Positions 52,976 to 64,000 of a stretch of 64,000 nucleotides of DNA are shown in pieces. Each line of letters opens with the position of its first letter. Position 1 is the first letter of the stretch. This DNA comes from Saccharomycopsis fibuligera x Saccharomycopsis cf. fibuligera (lineage: Eukaryota; Ascomycota; Saccharomycetes; Ascoideales; Saccharomycopsidaceae), in NCBI GenBank assembly GCA_001936135.1, contig CP012809.1, positions 3,521,501-3,585,500 of the forward strand. The letters are read 5' to 3'. The notes under the pieces were generated by a model. That model did no database searches, was not told where the DNA came from, and was given only the letters and a program-made list of their open reading frames with translations. The translations under genes and the position numbers were made by a program.

Positions 52976-55900
52976 TAATAGATATTGAATATTAATAAAC
53001 TTCATCCGAAATTCCAGTAAGCTCCGACACAGATGAAATAAATAAAAAATAGTAAAAATGGGCGAAAATCTCAGCCACCTAAACAAGTATTATAATAATA
53101 TCTTTGTTTTTTTTTGTTTTTTTTTTGTTTTTTTTTGTTTGATGGGCATACAAGAACAAACATATATGTACAGTGAAAAAGTACATCTAATAAAAACATG
53201 CCACTTCTCAAAAACGGTCCGGCACGTATGCTCTATGGAGAAAGCCTTAGGTCTAGGCCCCAGCCACGCACACAAGCCGCAGATGCATCAGCCATGGCTG
53301 ATATTCCTCCGAAAAACAAGACAACAGGAGCCCCGACAAGTAGAGGATTAGTCCCACGAAAAATCTGCCGGTGAGTACATGTCATGGTGATTGCATAAAC
53401 TGTAATATACTGCAGATGGCGCATCTTTCAGGGACCTAAATGCATGCCGAGAATGATTGACGTATATAACATTTGCATACAGCTTGAACGAAAAAAAAAA
53501 AAATCTTTTTCATCACTTTGCCTGTCGGTGATGAATTTTTCAGCACTATTGTCTACTTATGATGCCGTAATTTGCTATTGAAAGAAGTTTGTAAAAAGCT
53601 AAAAATAACAAATATGTGTGGCTTGACTCAAAAATTATATCGGTATTATTTCTATGGCAGTTCTCGGGACTGACACGGTCGTCAGCCGGCTAATAATGAT
53701 GATCATTTATGTGACAATCATAAAAATTCTAGTGTCTCCTAAAACTTTCGTATTAAAAATTTTTTAATTCACCTCTATCTTTGACTCTTTTAAAAACAAT
53801 TTTTTTCGCTTATCAAGTCGGACAGTGAACGTCAATAAGAAGCTTTCAAACCCAAGGTCAAATGTAGTGTTCATGAAAGTTCAGTAGGAGTTATTTTGTC
53901 AGGCTCAGATTAAGAGCTTCTATATGAAGTCAAGAAAATTTTGACGATGTTTATATTTACAAACCTTACCTCTGTTATTTTCTGTCTACCCTTCTGTAGT
54001 TTACTAATAAGAAAAAAAGGGGTTAAGTCAAGTAACATTTTGTGCTAGTCCCGGTCTCCGCGCTTAAAATACCAAAATGTTTATGGGGGCAATTTTCTAA
54101 CCAAAAGAGGCGATGAAATAAGGAGTTAAGCCGGAGATAAATAGTCATACAGTTTTTGTAAATGAGAACGCTTTCTTTTGCTGAAAAATTCTTTAAAATT
54201 GAAAAAGAAAGAACTTCTGGCGGGTAAATAAGTATTCCAGCACATCGATATCCCACAATTCAAAACCCCTAAACATTATTTTCTTCTCCTCATATATCAT
54301 AAGTTGATAAATGATAGCCTATGTATACTTGTTTTATTGTGTAATGCCAACAGCAGCCGGCACTTTGGCGGCCTTTTTCATAGTAATTACGAGAGAAAGC
54401 GGCGTGGTATTCGAGGGCTCAAAACTTATGTACCTCGCCACAACCTCAATGACAATAACAGAAATTAATCTTTATAATTATGACAGGCTTGTAAGCATCA
54501 CTAAAATTATTGGGATAATTCATTAAAATCTCAACTCAATTTACGCGGCATTCTTAAGCATTTTTCTCTGCTTATTAGCCGCCATACCGAAGATCGTATA
54601 TGTACACTGCTGGGTAATTTTCTGCTTCACCATGAAAATGAATACTTTAGAATTTGCTGACAACAAAAAGAAAAAGACACAGTTCTATAGAGCTCACATA
54701 GGAGTATAACGGAGTTCTAAGCAAGCAAATTCAAGTGAATTGACATTAATGTATACATGTTATAACTCATATTAACCCATAAGAAGAAAAATTTCACTCA
54801 TTTTGAAATCAAACATGAGTTTAGAACGATAGTTTGCCTCGAAAAAAAGTCTTTTTTGGTCCATATTTTCTATGCTATAGCATTTATTATACCATCACTG
54901 CGTATTCAGTCAGCAATCATCGCATATCACCAGAGCAATATTTTGCTGCACGCTAGCCATTAATACGTAAAAAAATTACCTTTCAAAAACTTCATACACG
55001 TTTTTGTTTAGTTGTATAGTATGGGACAGCATCAATGGATATATTTTTTCTTCTACAGTGAAGAAAAGATACAAGCCTACTATATTTGATATTTTCGATT
55101 GAGTATCATCTTGCCAAACTTGTGCGTAAAACTGCTCGTATATTCGCCATATTTGCCATACTTTTTTAACTAGATTGCTGAAAGTTATGTGAATACTGAT
55201 AATTGTAGGCAGTAACGTTGTTTAATTCACGATGCATGAAGGCTCTACTATGAGCTAAGGCAGTACCGCTTATTTGTTTGTCTAAATGCCAAAAAATTCA
55301 AGCAAATACGGCAAGGCTGCTACCATCTTTTTAATAAATAAAATTTATAATTGCTGAATTACAACTTCTTTTGTTGCATTTGACAGTAGCAAAGTCCCCA
55401 TGATGTCAACTTTAGCTTGTGACAGTCTGCAAAAATATGTTAAAGTTCCTAAAAAAAAACGTCAAATTTTTTTTTGATAATTAGAATCACGAATTGGAAT
55501 CACGAATCAATATGAAAATTGCGAAGCAAAACCAAACTTTGAAGGGTCAAAGTGTTTAAGTAACTGTACCACATATTTCATATTACTCTCATCTCCATAA
55601 CTATATAGTCACTCCTCCGTTGAAATTTACATATATGAAAGAAAAGACGCTGCAAGCGTTGATAACATCATCCAATTAGCTTGTGGTACATCAAATAATA
55701 ATATGAATTGGTATATTCTGTACATAGTGAGGCTCGGGAGTTGGTTTGCTGTGATAACACTAAGATAATCCTTTAACTTAGCGGAATAGCATACTAGAAG
55801 GATGTTAACAAGTCCGAACCAAACGATAAAATATACCGACCATGGTTAAAGTTACCCATTGGCGAGAGGTGTATAATTAGTTAGATCTGTTTCAAAATTA

Positions 55901-56912
55901 TGGAGTCGGTAAATTGCTTGTATTGACTAGCTTTATTGTAAGACAGTTCTGAGATAACTCTCAGTACATAATGTAGTGAATAAAGGCGATGTATTCATTA
56001 ATATAATAATCTAGATCTTCGAGTTAGCTCATTTTAGCACTTTTCTTTGATATTGTAATATTACAAACAATTTTGCTTGCATATGGTGATATTCAGTTGC
56101 AATGCTACTTTCCCTTTATGTTGCTCATCATTTCAATCTCAATTTATACCACAATGCATCTAATTTCCACATATTATACTGAATTATGTTGGAAGTACAT
56201 AACGTTAGCGGATTCAGGAAGCTTACCAACAATTCTTATTTTCAGTATTCACTGACTATGATGCGTCAAAATCTTAAATAGCACAGAAGATAAAAAAAAG
56301 AAACTATGATCTTTCTGTAAAAAGGGGAAATTTTTTTGCAAAAATGTTAAATTCGATACAAATCTCACTCCACTGGAATTATATGCATAAGGAAAGTGTA
56401 ATTATGAATATCGCCAGCGGTAGCACATATCTGAGTAAAACTCCTCTTTGGCTAGAATTTCGCTCGCAAGCTACCAGACTGAAAAATGATCTATTCAAGC
56501 AATGAAATTTGCATATTGAAATTAATTTTTTTTTGTCTACGAGTTAAGATAGTTACCATTTAGCATTCATGATGAATTTGTTCAGTTTCTATTAGAAAGT
56601 CATTACAAACTTGACGCAGTTTGTTTACTATCATTATTGTTACTATCTGATGGTTCAAAATAAGTTGCGTCGCGCTATATGGTGAAGATACTCTTTCGCG
56701 TTTGAAGAGAAAAGAACCTTGAAGTTTACTAGTATTTTGATTAAATAATTCTTATACATTAGTAAAATAAAATAGTAATTATTATCTTAATTCAATTTGT
56801 ATATATACTCTTCTTTCTATGTCCTTCTCTCTCTCATCAAACACTACCAAAATCGTGCCGAACGTTGCATCAACAATTTTGCTTCACCTAGGGACAAGTC
56901 TGATAGTCGGCA

Positions 56913-56914
<2 letters not shown>

Positions 56915-56947
<33 letters not shown>
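56915..56947. repeat. Poly-T run of about 33
   Basis: This uninterrupted T run lies about 475 bp upstream of CEM1. Long dT runs exclude nucleosomes, so it may mark a promoter or boundary. Confidence 0.85.
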
Positions 56948-56948
<1 letters not shown>

Positions 56949-57420
56949 TGTTGTAATGTTTTTGGTTCATGCCATTGATGATATAAATCATCAATGCCCT
57001 CTGGCAATAGCGGCATTTTTTCTACGGGTTTTATCATGTTTTATTGAGTAAGGCACGTATAAACACTACTGTTGCAAATAGGGCCCAAAATCTTAGTTAG
57101 CTACTATTTCTATTACTTATTTTGAACAGTTAGCAAAAATCAGGAAAACAGTTGAGGCAAATAGGCAAATTGGTCCATGGAGCGTTTGTAGGTGGCTGGT
57201 AAAGACTTACAAAATTAGGAGCTTTGAGATAACTTCGGGTTATCTGATATATAAGGTGTCAGGGTGTGATGTAAGGGTTTTGTAGCCGAAATATACGTAA
57301 AGTTTAGCAGCGAAACCAAAAAAAAAAAGACTTTCGGGGAACCAGAACCAAGACAATCTATATCATAACGAAAATTTTCAAGCATCTTTTATTGAAGATT
57401 GATTTTGATTTACTCGAAGA

Positions 57421-58746
57421 ATGGCAAATAGAGTAGTGGTAACTGGAATAGGGTTGGTAACTCCTTTGGGTATCGGCGCTGCACACAATTTTTCTCGGAT
57501 AGTTGCCAAAGAATCGGGAATAATATCTACCTCAAGTATTCCTGATTTGTCAGACCAAGAAAGAGAGCAGTACGCACAAGTACCCAGTAAGGCAATAGGA
57601 GTTGTTCCTCGGGGGAAAAAAACTGAGGGAAAGTTAGATGTTTCTGAACATCTTCAAGATGTTAGAAGATTAGCAAAATTTTCTCAGTATGCCTTAATAG
57701 CCTCCCAGGAAGCCTTAGAAGACGCAAATTGGTTGCAACTAACAGAATCAGAGCAAAATGCCACCGGTGTTTGTATGGGCTCATGCATAGGCAGCTTCGA
57801 TGACTTGTACAATAATTCCATAGTATTCCAGGAAAAGGGATATAGAAAAATTCCACCGATATTTATTCCAAAATACTTGAATAACATGGCTGCAGGCGCA
57901 GTCTCTATAAAGTATGGTTTCAAAGGTCTTTCCCATACAGTCTCCACCGCTTGTGCTACGGGTAGCAATGCTATAGGAGACGCATACAGATTTATAAAAG
58001 ATGGGTACCAGAATGTCATGGTAGCTGGTGCTACTGAAGCAGTAACCCATCCATTGGCGCTTGCAGGATTTGCCCGTGCTAAGTCACTTACCTTAGACTT
58101 TCAAGACGAGCCGTCCAGAGCATCTCGACCTTTTGACTCTAAAAGAAGCGGGTTTGTGCTTAGCGAGGGCAGTGGCGTTTTGATATTGGAAAATTTAGAA
58201 CATGCATTGAACAGAGGAGTGAAAAAGATTTATGGTGAGATTATTGGGTACGGTCTATCAAGCGACGCTCACCATATTACTGCTCCGCCAAGCCTGGGCG
58301 AAGGTGCTAAACGAGCAATGTTGAGTGCTTTGAGAACTTCAGGGTTGGAATATAATCCAAGCAAGATTGATTACATCAACGCGCATGCCACATCTACAAA
58401 AGTCGGAGATAGTGCTGAGAATTCAGCTTTAAAGGACATATTTGGTGCACACAAAGATCAGCTTGTTGTTTCAAGCAATAAAGGGTCAATTGGCCATTTG
58501 CTTGGAGCAGCAGGGGCGGTGGAGGCCGGTTTTACGTTATTAGCGATGAACAACGGGATTATCCCACCGACACTCAATTGTGAAGATCCTGGTGATGCTT
58601 CCGGTGCTGCTGACTATAACCGAGAGTACATTTTCAATTACGCAGCAAACCAAGCAGTCAAGAAGGACATTAAGTACGCATTGAGCAACAGTTTTGGGTT
58701 TGGCGGGGTGAATGCTTCATTGTGTTTCAAAAAGTATGACGAATGA
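57421..58746 (+). CDS. CEM1: Mitochondrial beta-ketoacyl-ACP synthase
   Basis: Cem1 is the condensing enzyme of type II mitochondrial fatty-acid synthesis, needed for lipoic acid and respiration. The FabF-type fold is complete: VVVTGIGLVTPLGIG at the start, nucleophile Cys178 in VSTACATGSNAIGDAYRF, His322 in NAHATSTKVGD, His359 in SNKGSIGHLLGAAGAVEAG, and the terminal NSFGFGGVNASLCF. The 441 residues match S. cerevisiae Cem1 (442). As in that protein, the fold begins at residue 3, leaving no separate presequence. One CTG codon falls in the HITAPP loop, at a polar position in the relatives I recall. Confidence 0.95.
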   Translation: MANRVVVTGIGLVTPLGIGAAHNFSRIVAKESGIISTSSIPDLSDQEREQYAQVPSKAIGVVPRGKKTEGKLDVSEHLQDVRRLAKFSQYALIASQEALEDANWLQLTESEQNATGVCMGSCIGSFDDLYNNSIVFQEKGYRKIPPIFIPKYLNNMAAGAVSIKYGFKGLSHTVSTACATGSNAIGDAYRFIKDGYQNVMVAGATEAVTHPLALAGFARAKSLTLDFQDEPSRASRPFDSKRSGFVLSEGSGVLILENLEHALNRGVKKIYGEIIGYGLSSDAHHITAPPSLGEGAKRAMLSALRTSGLEYNPSKIDYINAHATSTKVGDSAENSALKDIFGAHKDQLVVSSNKGSIGHLLGAAGAVEAGFTLLAMNNGIIPPTLNCEDPGDASGAADYNREYIFNYAANQAVKKDIKYALSNSFGFGGVNASLCFKKYDE

Positions 58747-59951
58747 ATGACATACGGATCAACATTGGCATCAAAGAAAAAGAGAAAACCGGTGAGAAAA
58801 ACGGTTTGATTGCTTTTGATAACTGTCTGCTGTACATGTTTGTGAACTGTAAATATAAATTCTTACTATATGTGTGTCGCTGTCCAGTGATGCACCGCTG
58901 TGGTGTGGCTTGCCTATAAGTGGCTTGCCTAAGTGGCTCGAGCGGTATCTGTGGCAAAGGTGCGCTGCATGTGAGCTGTGCGCTTTGGCGCATGAAGACA
59001 GACAGCTGCCTATACACACCGCGGCGGCGGCGTAAAGCGGAAGCGGCAGAAATCTGGGGTTTGAGCCAAACCTCGATGATCTTCGGCCATCCACCGATGG
59101 CCATGGCCTCTGACAGGGCCGGTCCGAGTTGAGGTTGTCTCAGGCTGCGAATGGCTTCCTCGAACCACGCTTACAACCAATGCTGCTTTTTTTGTTTTTA
59201 TAATATAAGTATCATATACACTTTTCTCTGAGTTAATTTTTTTTTTCTCAAATCGACTTTGAGAGACTTGTCGAGCTGCTTTCCAGATGCGTAGAATGTG
59301 ACGAGGGCGGATATGCATTCAGGGACGACAGAAGTATGGGGAACCGCGGTTGCGAGCCCCGCTAGATAATGGAAGGCAGGTGTCACCGCCCGACTACCAC
59401 AAACCGCCTTATTTTCTCCTTGATTGGCCTTCCCAGGACTCTGTGCCGTTGTTGTTTCGCCAGTTGTTGTTTGGCTTGTATTCTCCTTCCTTCTCTTTGA
59501 CTTGTTCTTGTTCTCGTTCAACCACTACCAGCCTTCTTTTTTACTTTTTGTTTGTGTTTGTTATCATCTTTAAATAGAAGACTGCCGGCTTGTCCTGTCT
59601 TTTTATCTTCTTCTTTCTCGCATACAGTTTTGCATACAGTTTTGCCAGATTTCCTCTGCTATTCTATCTTTTACAAAGAGAACGAACTAAAAGCCTAAAA
59701 AAAAAGTTTAGCATAGTCTTCATTTCCTATCAAAAGACAAAAGACAATTATCAAAGTTATTCTCAATTGTTCATACACTTTATCGATTTACTCAGAACAT
59801 CGCAATTTCCAGGCATAGTGTTAATTCCCTTAAATCACATTGCCCACTACTTTTAGACACAACAGCGAGAATTACCCTTTATTCATTTAGAAAATCTTCT
59901 CTAACATACGAACTTTGAGACAATTCAGGTATTTTCGTTTTTAGCTGAAAA
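58747..59951. promoter_or_regulatory. CEM1 3' region and GSY1 promoter with G/C-rich island
   Basis: The 58860-59180 stretch is unusually G/C-rich. It contains a near-duplicate GTGGCTTGCCTA (58906 and 58920) and a hairpin GGCCATC (59085-59091) / GATGGCC (59096-59102) around CACC. The remaining 750 bp are pyrimidine-rich, as before highly expressed yeast genes. Overlapping frames on both strands over the island are not convincing as genes. Confidence 0.5.
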
Positions 59952-62060
59952 ATGACTAGAGACATTAAAAATCATTTACTTTTCGAAGTCGCCACAGAGG
60001 TGGCTAACCGTGTTGGTGGTATCTATTCCGTCTTGAAATCAAAGGCACCAATTACTGTGGCTGAATACAAGCACAGATACTGCTTAATCGGCCCATTGAA
60101 TTATGCTTCCGCTGCGACTGAGGTTGAGGAACTTGAGTTGAAGGACTCTAAAATCAAACAATCTCTTGACGCAATGTCTTCCAGGGGCGTCAAATGGTTA
60201 TATGGAAGATGGTTGATCGAGGGCGCCCCTAGGGTTTTATTGTTTGATGTCAATTCCTGCAGGGGGTACTTGGATGAGTGGAAATCTGACTTGTGGAATT
60301 TGTCAGGTATTCCGACTCCACCAAACGATGGAGAAACGAATGACGCTATCTTATTAGGTTATTTGGTGGCCTGGTTTTTAGGCGAGTTAGTGTTTCATGA
60401 CCGCGAAAGAGCCGTTATTGCTCATTTCCATGAATGGTTAGCTGGGGTCTGCTTGCCTTTATGCAGAAAAAGAAGACTTGATGTCACAACCGTCTTCACC
60501 ACTCACGCTACTTTGTTAGGCAGATACTTGTGTGCTGGTTCTGTTGATTTCTACAACAATTTAGCCAATTTCGATGTCGACGCTGAGGCAGGAAAAAGAG
60601 GTATTTATCACAGATACTGCATTGAAAGAGCAGCAGCTCACTCTGCAGACGTTTTCACCACCGTGTCTCACATTACTGCTTTTGAAGCAGAACACTTGTT
60701 GAAGAGAAAACCAGATGGAGTATTGCCAAATGGCTTGAATGTTGTTAAGTTCCAAGCTGTTCATGAGTTTCAAAATTTGCATGCTGTCAAAAAAGAAAAA
60801 ATTAATGACTTTGTTAGAGGACACTTTTATGGTAAGTATGATTTTGATCTTGAAAATACATTATATTTTTTCATTGCTGGTAGATATGAATACAGAAACA
60901 AGGGAGCTGATGTTTATGTTGAAGCATTAGCGAGATTAAACCACAGATTGAAAGTTAGTGGATCTAAAAAGATTGTTGTTGCTTTCATTATCATGCCGGC
61001 TTCCACCAGATCTTATACTGCCGAAACTTTGAAGGGACAAGCGGTTATCAAAGCTTTGGAAAACAGTGTTGCTGATATTTCCAAAAATGTAGAAAAAAGG
61101 TTGTTGGAGCATTGCGCCAGATATCAGCAACACGGACAAGAAGTACCAACTTTGGACGAATTAATTAAACCGGCAGACAGAGTATTATTGAAAAGAAGGG
61201 TCTATGCCTTAAAAAGAGACAGTTTACCACCAATCGTTACTCACAACATGAACGATGATGCTAATGACCCAATATTAAACCAAATCAGACGCGTTAGCTT
61301 GTTTAACAACCCGGAAGATCGCGTCAAAATGATTTTTCACCCTGAATTTTTGAATTCTAACAACCCAATTTTACCATTGGATTATGATGAATTTGTTAGA
61401 GGTTGTCATTTGGGTGTCTTCCCATCTTACTATGAGCCATGGGGCTACACTCCTGCAGAATGTACAGTGATGGGTGTTCCATCTATCACCACAAATTTAT
61501 CCGGTTTTGGTGGCTATATGGAGGACTTGATTGAGAATGCCTCTGATTATGGTATCTACATCGTCGACAGAAGAATGAAATCAGTTGACGAAAGTATCAA
61601 TCAATTGACCGACTATATGTTTGAGTTTGTCAGTAAATCTAGACGCCAGCGTATTAATCAAAGAAACCGTACTGAAAGACTTTCTGAATTATTAGATTGG
61701 AAGAGAATGGGTCTCGAATATATCAAGGCTAGACAGTTGGCTTTGAAGAGAGCTTATCCGGACCAGTTTAAAGCTGGCAGTAACCCATTTTTGAACAATG
61801 ATGTTGTGAAAATCACCAGACCTTTGTCTGCTCCAGGATCTCCTAGAGATCGCAAATTGTTGATGACTCCTGGCGATTTAGGGTCATTACAAGAATCCAA
61901 GCAAGTTTTGGGAACCGAAGACTACGTGGGCTTCAAATTGAGCACCGGAGATGAGAGTGAAGAAGAAGACGATTACGAAGGCTATCCTTTAACCCTAAGA
62001 GGGGGTAGCGTTCCTCCTTCTAGAGACGAAGATGACGAAGATGATGATGACGAAGCTTGA
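59952..62060 (+). CDS. GSY1: Glycogen synthase
   Basis: This cytosolic GT3 enzyme extends glycogen from UDP-glucose. The start [20 protein letters not shown] and [15 protein letters not shown] are typical of the eukaryotic family. The C-terminal catalytic half shows [20 protein letters not shown] with the conserved acidic pair, and [11 protein letters not shown]. The arginine cluster that senses glucose-6-phosphate is present ([19 protein letters not shown]). The tail carries Ser sites ([18 protein letters not shown]) of the type phosphorylated for inhibition, then an acidic end. The 702 residues match yeast Gsy1/Gsy2 (708/705). No CTG codon is used, in keeping with high expression. GSY1 over GSY2 rests on CMK1 being nearby. 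Confidence 0.95.
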   Translation: MTRDIKNHLLFEVATEVANRVGGIYSVLKSKAPITVAEYKHRYCLIGPLNYASAATEVEELELKDSKIKQSLDAMSSRGVKWLYGRWLIEGAPRVLLFDVNSCRGYLDEWKSDLWNLSGIPTPPNDGETNDAILLGYLVAWFLGELVFHDRERAVIAHFHEWLAGVCLPLCRKRRLDVTTVFTTHATLLGRYLCAGSVDFYNNLANFDVDAEAGKRGIYHRYCIERAAAHSADVFTTVSHITAFEAEHLLKRKPDGVLPNGLNVVKFQAVHEFQNLHAVKKEKINDFVRGHFYGKYDFDLENTLYFFIAGRYEYRNKGADVYVEALARLNHRLKVSGSKKIVVAFIIMPASTRSYTAETLKGQAVIKALENSVADISKNVEKRLLEHCARYQQHGQEVPTLDELIKPADRVLLKRRVYALKRDSLPPIVTHNMNDDANDPILNQIRRVSLFNNPEDRVKMIFHPEFLNSNNPILPLDYDEFVRGCHLGVFPSYYEPWGYTPAECTVMGVPSITTNLSGFGGYMEDLIENASDYGIYIVDRRMKSVDESINQLTDYMFEFVSKSRRQRINQRNRTERLSELLDWKRMGLEYIKARQLALKRAYPDQFKAGSNPFLNNDVVKITRPLSAPGSPRDRKLLMTPGDLGSLQESKQVLGTEDYVGFKLSTGDESEEEDDYEGYPLTLRGGSVPPSRDEDDEDDDDEA

Positions 62061-63301
62061 GTCCTCATAATTTATTGGTTGATTCCACAAGATAAAAACA
62101 ACTACAAACGATAAGCTTTTAATGTAGAATTAGCTGCAATTTTGAAGCATTACTGGTTCTCAGATCTTCTATAAAAATGTTGTTTTGTGTTCCGCATTTT
62201 TGCTCTGTTTTGCATTTTGATTTTTATACTTTTTAAAGGTTTTTTTCTTTTTCTTTTCTTTTTTACTTTATCATTTGTCAGCTCTCATTTGTTTACTAAT
62301 TTGTTTGTCATCATCACTTATTTTTTAATCTTTTCAATACTTCTGCCTCAAAATTAGAATATTTTTCTTTTGCTGCCAAGTTTCCTTCCATTTTTTTTTC
62401 TTTTATATATATATTTTCGTTACAGTATTGCTAGACTGCTTCTTGCTTATTTTTTGCCTCATTTTTCCAAAAAACCTTTTTTTTCCATATTTTTGTCTTA
62501 TTTTGTAATCCCAATCTTTATTCCCCAAAAATATTAGTTACATCATCCACCAGTTAGTCTTGCAAAGAATTGATAATGTAAGAATTATAATTTAACGTCT
62601 CAACGCTAAGAGCCAACGAAACAAGTTAATTGGTTTCTACTTTTTCTCTTTTCGTGCAGCGTCAAATATTCAAATCTCTAGGAGCTTTAAGAGAATCAGC
62701 CTCGACATACAAAAATCATCTAAACTATTTTAAAATATGGTTTTCACTCCTCAACACCCTAAACTATGGTTAAACAAAAAAAAAAAAATAAATTCATGAA
62801 AATAAAAGGGAGTTCAGCTGCATTGTATGTCCTCTCAATAATCTATGCGTGCTGTCTGCCTGTCGACGTATAAAGATTGCCACCAAGAGTGACAACTTGC
62901 ACTTGCCCAACAATAATTTGCATTTTTCCGGTTACGTGTTAATCAAATAGTGATTACAGTTGTATGGGACCGGCACAGAAACATGAAGGTAAAAAATTGG
63001 CTGCGGAGCTCTTAAATGGCTTTACGGCTTTAAAATTAGTGTTAGTCCAAATCTCATCTTCTAAAGTATTACATTGCTGTAGCCCAAAGTCAAAGTGAGA
63101 CTACAATATAAATCAACGCCTACAAACAAAGTGTCCGTTAACAGTCCATTTACATTCAAGAAAAACTTAAAAAAGTTTATACTTGAAAAATAAACACTAT
63201 CTAAACGTCCCAAATAATAAAATAATAAAATTATAAAAGTACACACAACTTATACAAATAATGGTATGAACCTCAGCTAGTATAAAAGGCTAAACGGAAA
63301 T
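62061..63301. other. Convergent intergenic region, GSY1 / TFC3-like gene
   Basis: The first 500 bp after GSY1 are strongly pyrimidine-rich with many T runs and a TATATATATA tract (62405-62414). The rest is A/T-rich. No gene, tRNA or clear repeat is visible, although the gap of 1.2 kb is long for two converging genes. Confidence 0.4.
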
Positions 63302-64000
63302 TCAAGTAAACACAGCATGCCAATTGCTCGTTGCAAAATAAGATTCATGGTTGCCTGTAGTTAGACATCTTCTTTCAATAAGCCAATTGCAGAGCTCCTC
63401 AAATTCCACAAAAGAAAGCAAATGTGAAAACTTTTTATAAAAAGAAGTTTTTGAAATGCCAGGTCGGAATAACACGAGCCCAATTAAAGAAGTAATAATT
63501 TTTTGAAATACCGGCTTGTTAATCTTACCGTTTACGTCAATCCACAATTTAGAACAGGCCAGGCCTGCAGGAACATGGACACCAGGTAACATGGAATTAT
63601 TGAAGTCATTTTTTATCACTAACACAAAGTCACTTTCGGTAAAATCACTGCTAACTGTTTTAGTTGAGTAGTTATATAAATCGCTCTTGTCATGAAATTG
63701 AGAGATTCGTATAAGTTTGGTATAACCTGAGAGTACGTTGTGAATAATACTTGCCACAACTCCAGACGATGGGTATGACGGAATAAGCACCCCTTTATTA
63801 GATCCTTGCACCGAGTTTAAAAATTGATGATGTTGCGATGCTTCAATCAATAGACTCTGCTCAAGTTTTGGATTAACAGGCCACCATAAGCGGTCCTGTA
63901 TAATAATTCTTGGTTTTTCATTCACAACGAGAGTGTATATTTCTTTGCTTTCATCCATTTCCTTTACGGCAGTTTCGGTGTTCTCTTCGCTAAAACCACG
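63302..64000 (-). CDS. TFC3: TFIIIC subunit tau138-like protein, C-terminal part
   Basis: The frame is open to the right edge, so this is the 3' end of a longer gene; the ATG at 63958 is internal. Tfc3 is the tau138 subunit of TFIIIC, which binds B boxes of tRNA genes. The C-terminal pattern KLWIDVNGKINKPVFQKII, then LVLFRPGISKTSFYKKFSH, then LLSFVEFEELCNWLIERRC, ending in WHAVF, resembles my memory of the Tfc3 C-terminus (PW-x-DxNG, a PGI winged-helix-like segment, and L-x-WL). The N-terminal half is off the window, so the call is moderate. Confidence 0.6.
   Translation of the reverse strand, partial: RGFSEENTETAVKEMDESKEIYTLVVNEKPRIIIQDRLWWPVNPKLEQSLLIEASQHHQFLNSVQGSNKGVLIPSYPSSGVVASIIHNVLSGYTKLIRISQFHDKSDLYNYSTKTVSSDFTESDFVLVIKNDFNNSMLPGVHVPAGLACSKLWIDVNGKINKPVFQKIITSLIGLVLFRPGISKTSFYKKFSHLLSFVEFEELCNWLIERRCLTTGNHESYFATSNWHAVFT

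Larger units (their letters stand above)
49374..57420. other. 8-kb gene desert between the Ada-type regulator and CEM1
   Basis: No frame here has the length or composition of a gene. The left part (50330-50800) is G/C-richer and carries GTGGCTAGTG motifs (50551-50561, 50637-50646) and two GCGCCACGCC copies. The right part (about 51000-57000) is A/T-rich. Included are direct repeats at 49863-49900, poly-T runs at 51821-51842 and 56915-56947, a 20-bp palindrome (52533-52552) and a 15-bp minisatellite (52826-52975). It could be a giant promoter, a centromere, or a decayed insertion; none is proven. Confidence 0.55.

Noticed and set aside
49374-57420. LTR retroelement or other virus-like fossil in the desert
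   Set aside because: No reverse transcriptase, integrase or capsid-like frame and no paired terminal repeats were seen by eye; a dot plot would decide.
59150-59175. Minus-strand GGTTCGAGG resembling a tRNA B box
   Set aside because: The flanking bases do not form a T-arm stem.

Overview
The window is nuclear DNA of an ascomycete budding yeast (Saccharomycotina). The evidence is the set of typical yeast genes, short introns with GTATGT/GTAAGT/GTACGT donors and CTAAC-type branch points, an A/T-rich base composition and TTG as the favoured leucine codon. Four neighbouring pairs match pairs that I recall from Saccharomyces cerevisiae: SNF12 with MRPL50, YIH1 with TAH1, TPS3 with the TatD-family gene, and CMK1 with GSY1 (here about 23 kb apart). 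The genus is not resolved. CTG codons are rare. In the glucan synthase gene most of them fit leucine, while in TPS3 all five fall in polar linkers, so membership of the CTG-Ser clade is an open question.

Layout: 0-13 kb holds the 3' end of SNF12, MRPL50, a spliced FKS/GSL-type glucan synthase gene, YIH1 and a TAH1/RPAP3-like gene (divergent pair), and CDC73. 13-27 kb holds SOD2, a Zn2Cys6 regulator, COX7 and PSH1 (divergent), an F-box gene and a PRP2-type helicase. 27-39.5 kb holds TPS3 and a TatD-family gene (divergent), two kinases in tandem (a CAMK-like kinase and CMK1), a small Lsm-fold NatC subunit and a four-exon UBC8. From 39.5 to 57.4 kb the gene density collapses: only an unrecognised low-complexity gene and an Ada/AraC-type regulator sit between empty stretches of 3.4, 3.5 and 8 kb. 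57.4-64 kb holds CEM1, GSY1 and the 3' part of a TFC3-like gene that runs off the right edge.

Six introns could be placed by hand. In TPS3, UBC8, PSH1 and FKS they change the protein start. UBC8 begins with a five-base first exon. Reserve-carbohydrate and cell-wall functions recur (glucan synthase, TPS3, GSY1, CMK1), and mitochondrial functions are also common (MRPL50, SOD2, COX7, CEM1).

The most unusual part is 39.5-57.4 kb. It combines a regulator built from bacterial Ada-type zinc and half-AraC domains plus a long Asn/Ser/Thr-rich tail with an 8-kb upstream region holding a 15-bp minisatellite, palindromes and a recurring GTGGCTRGT motif. No tRNA, rRNA, CRISPR or recognisable transposon or LTR element was found by eye.
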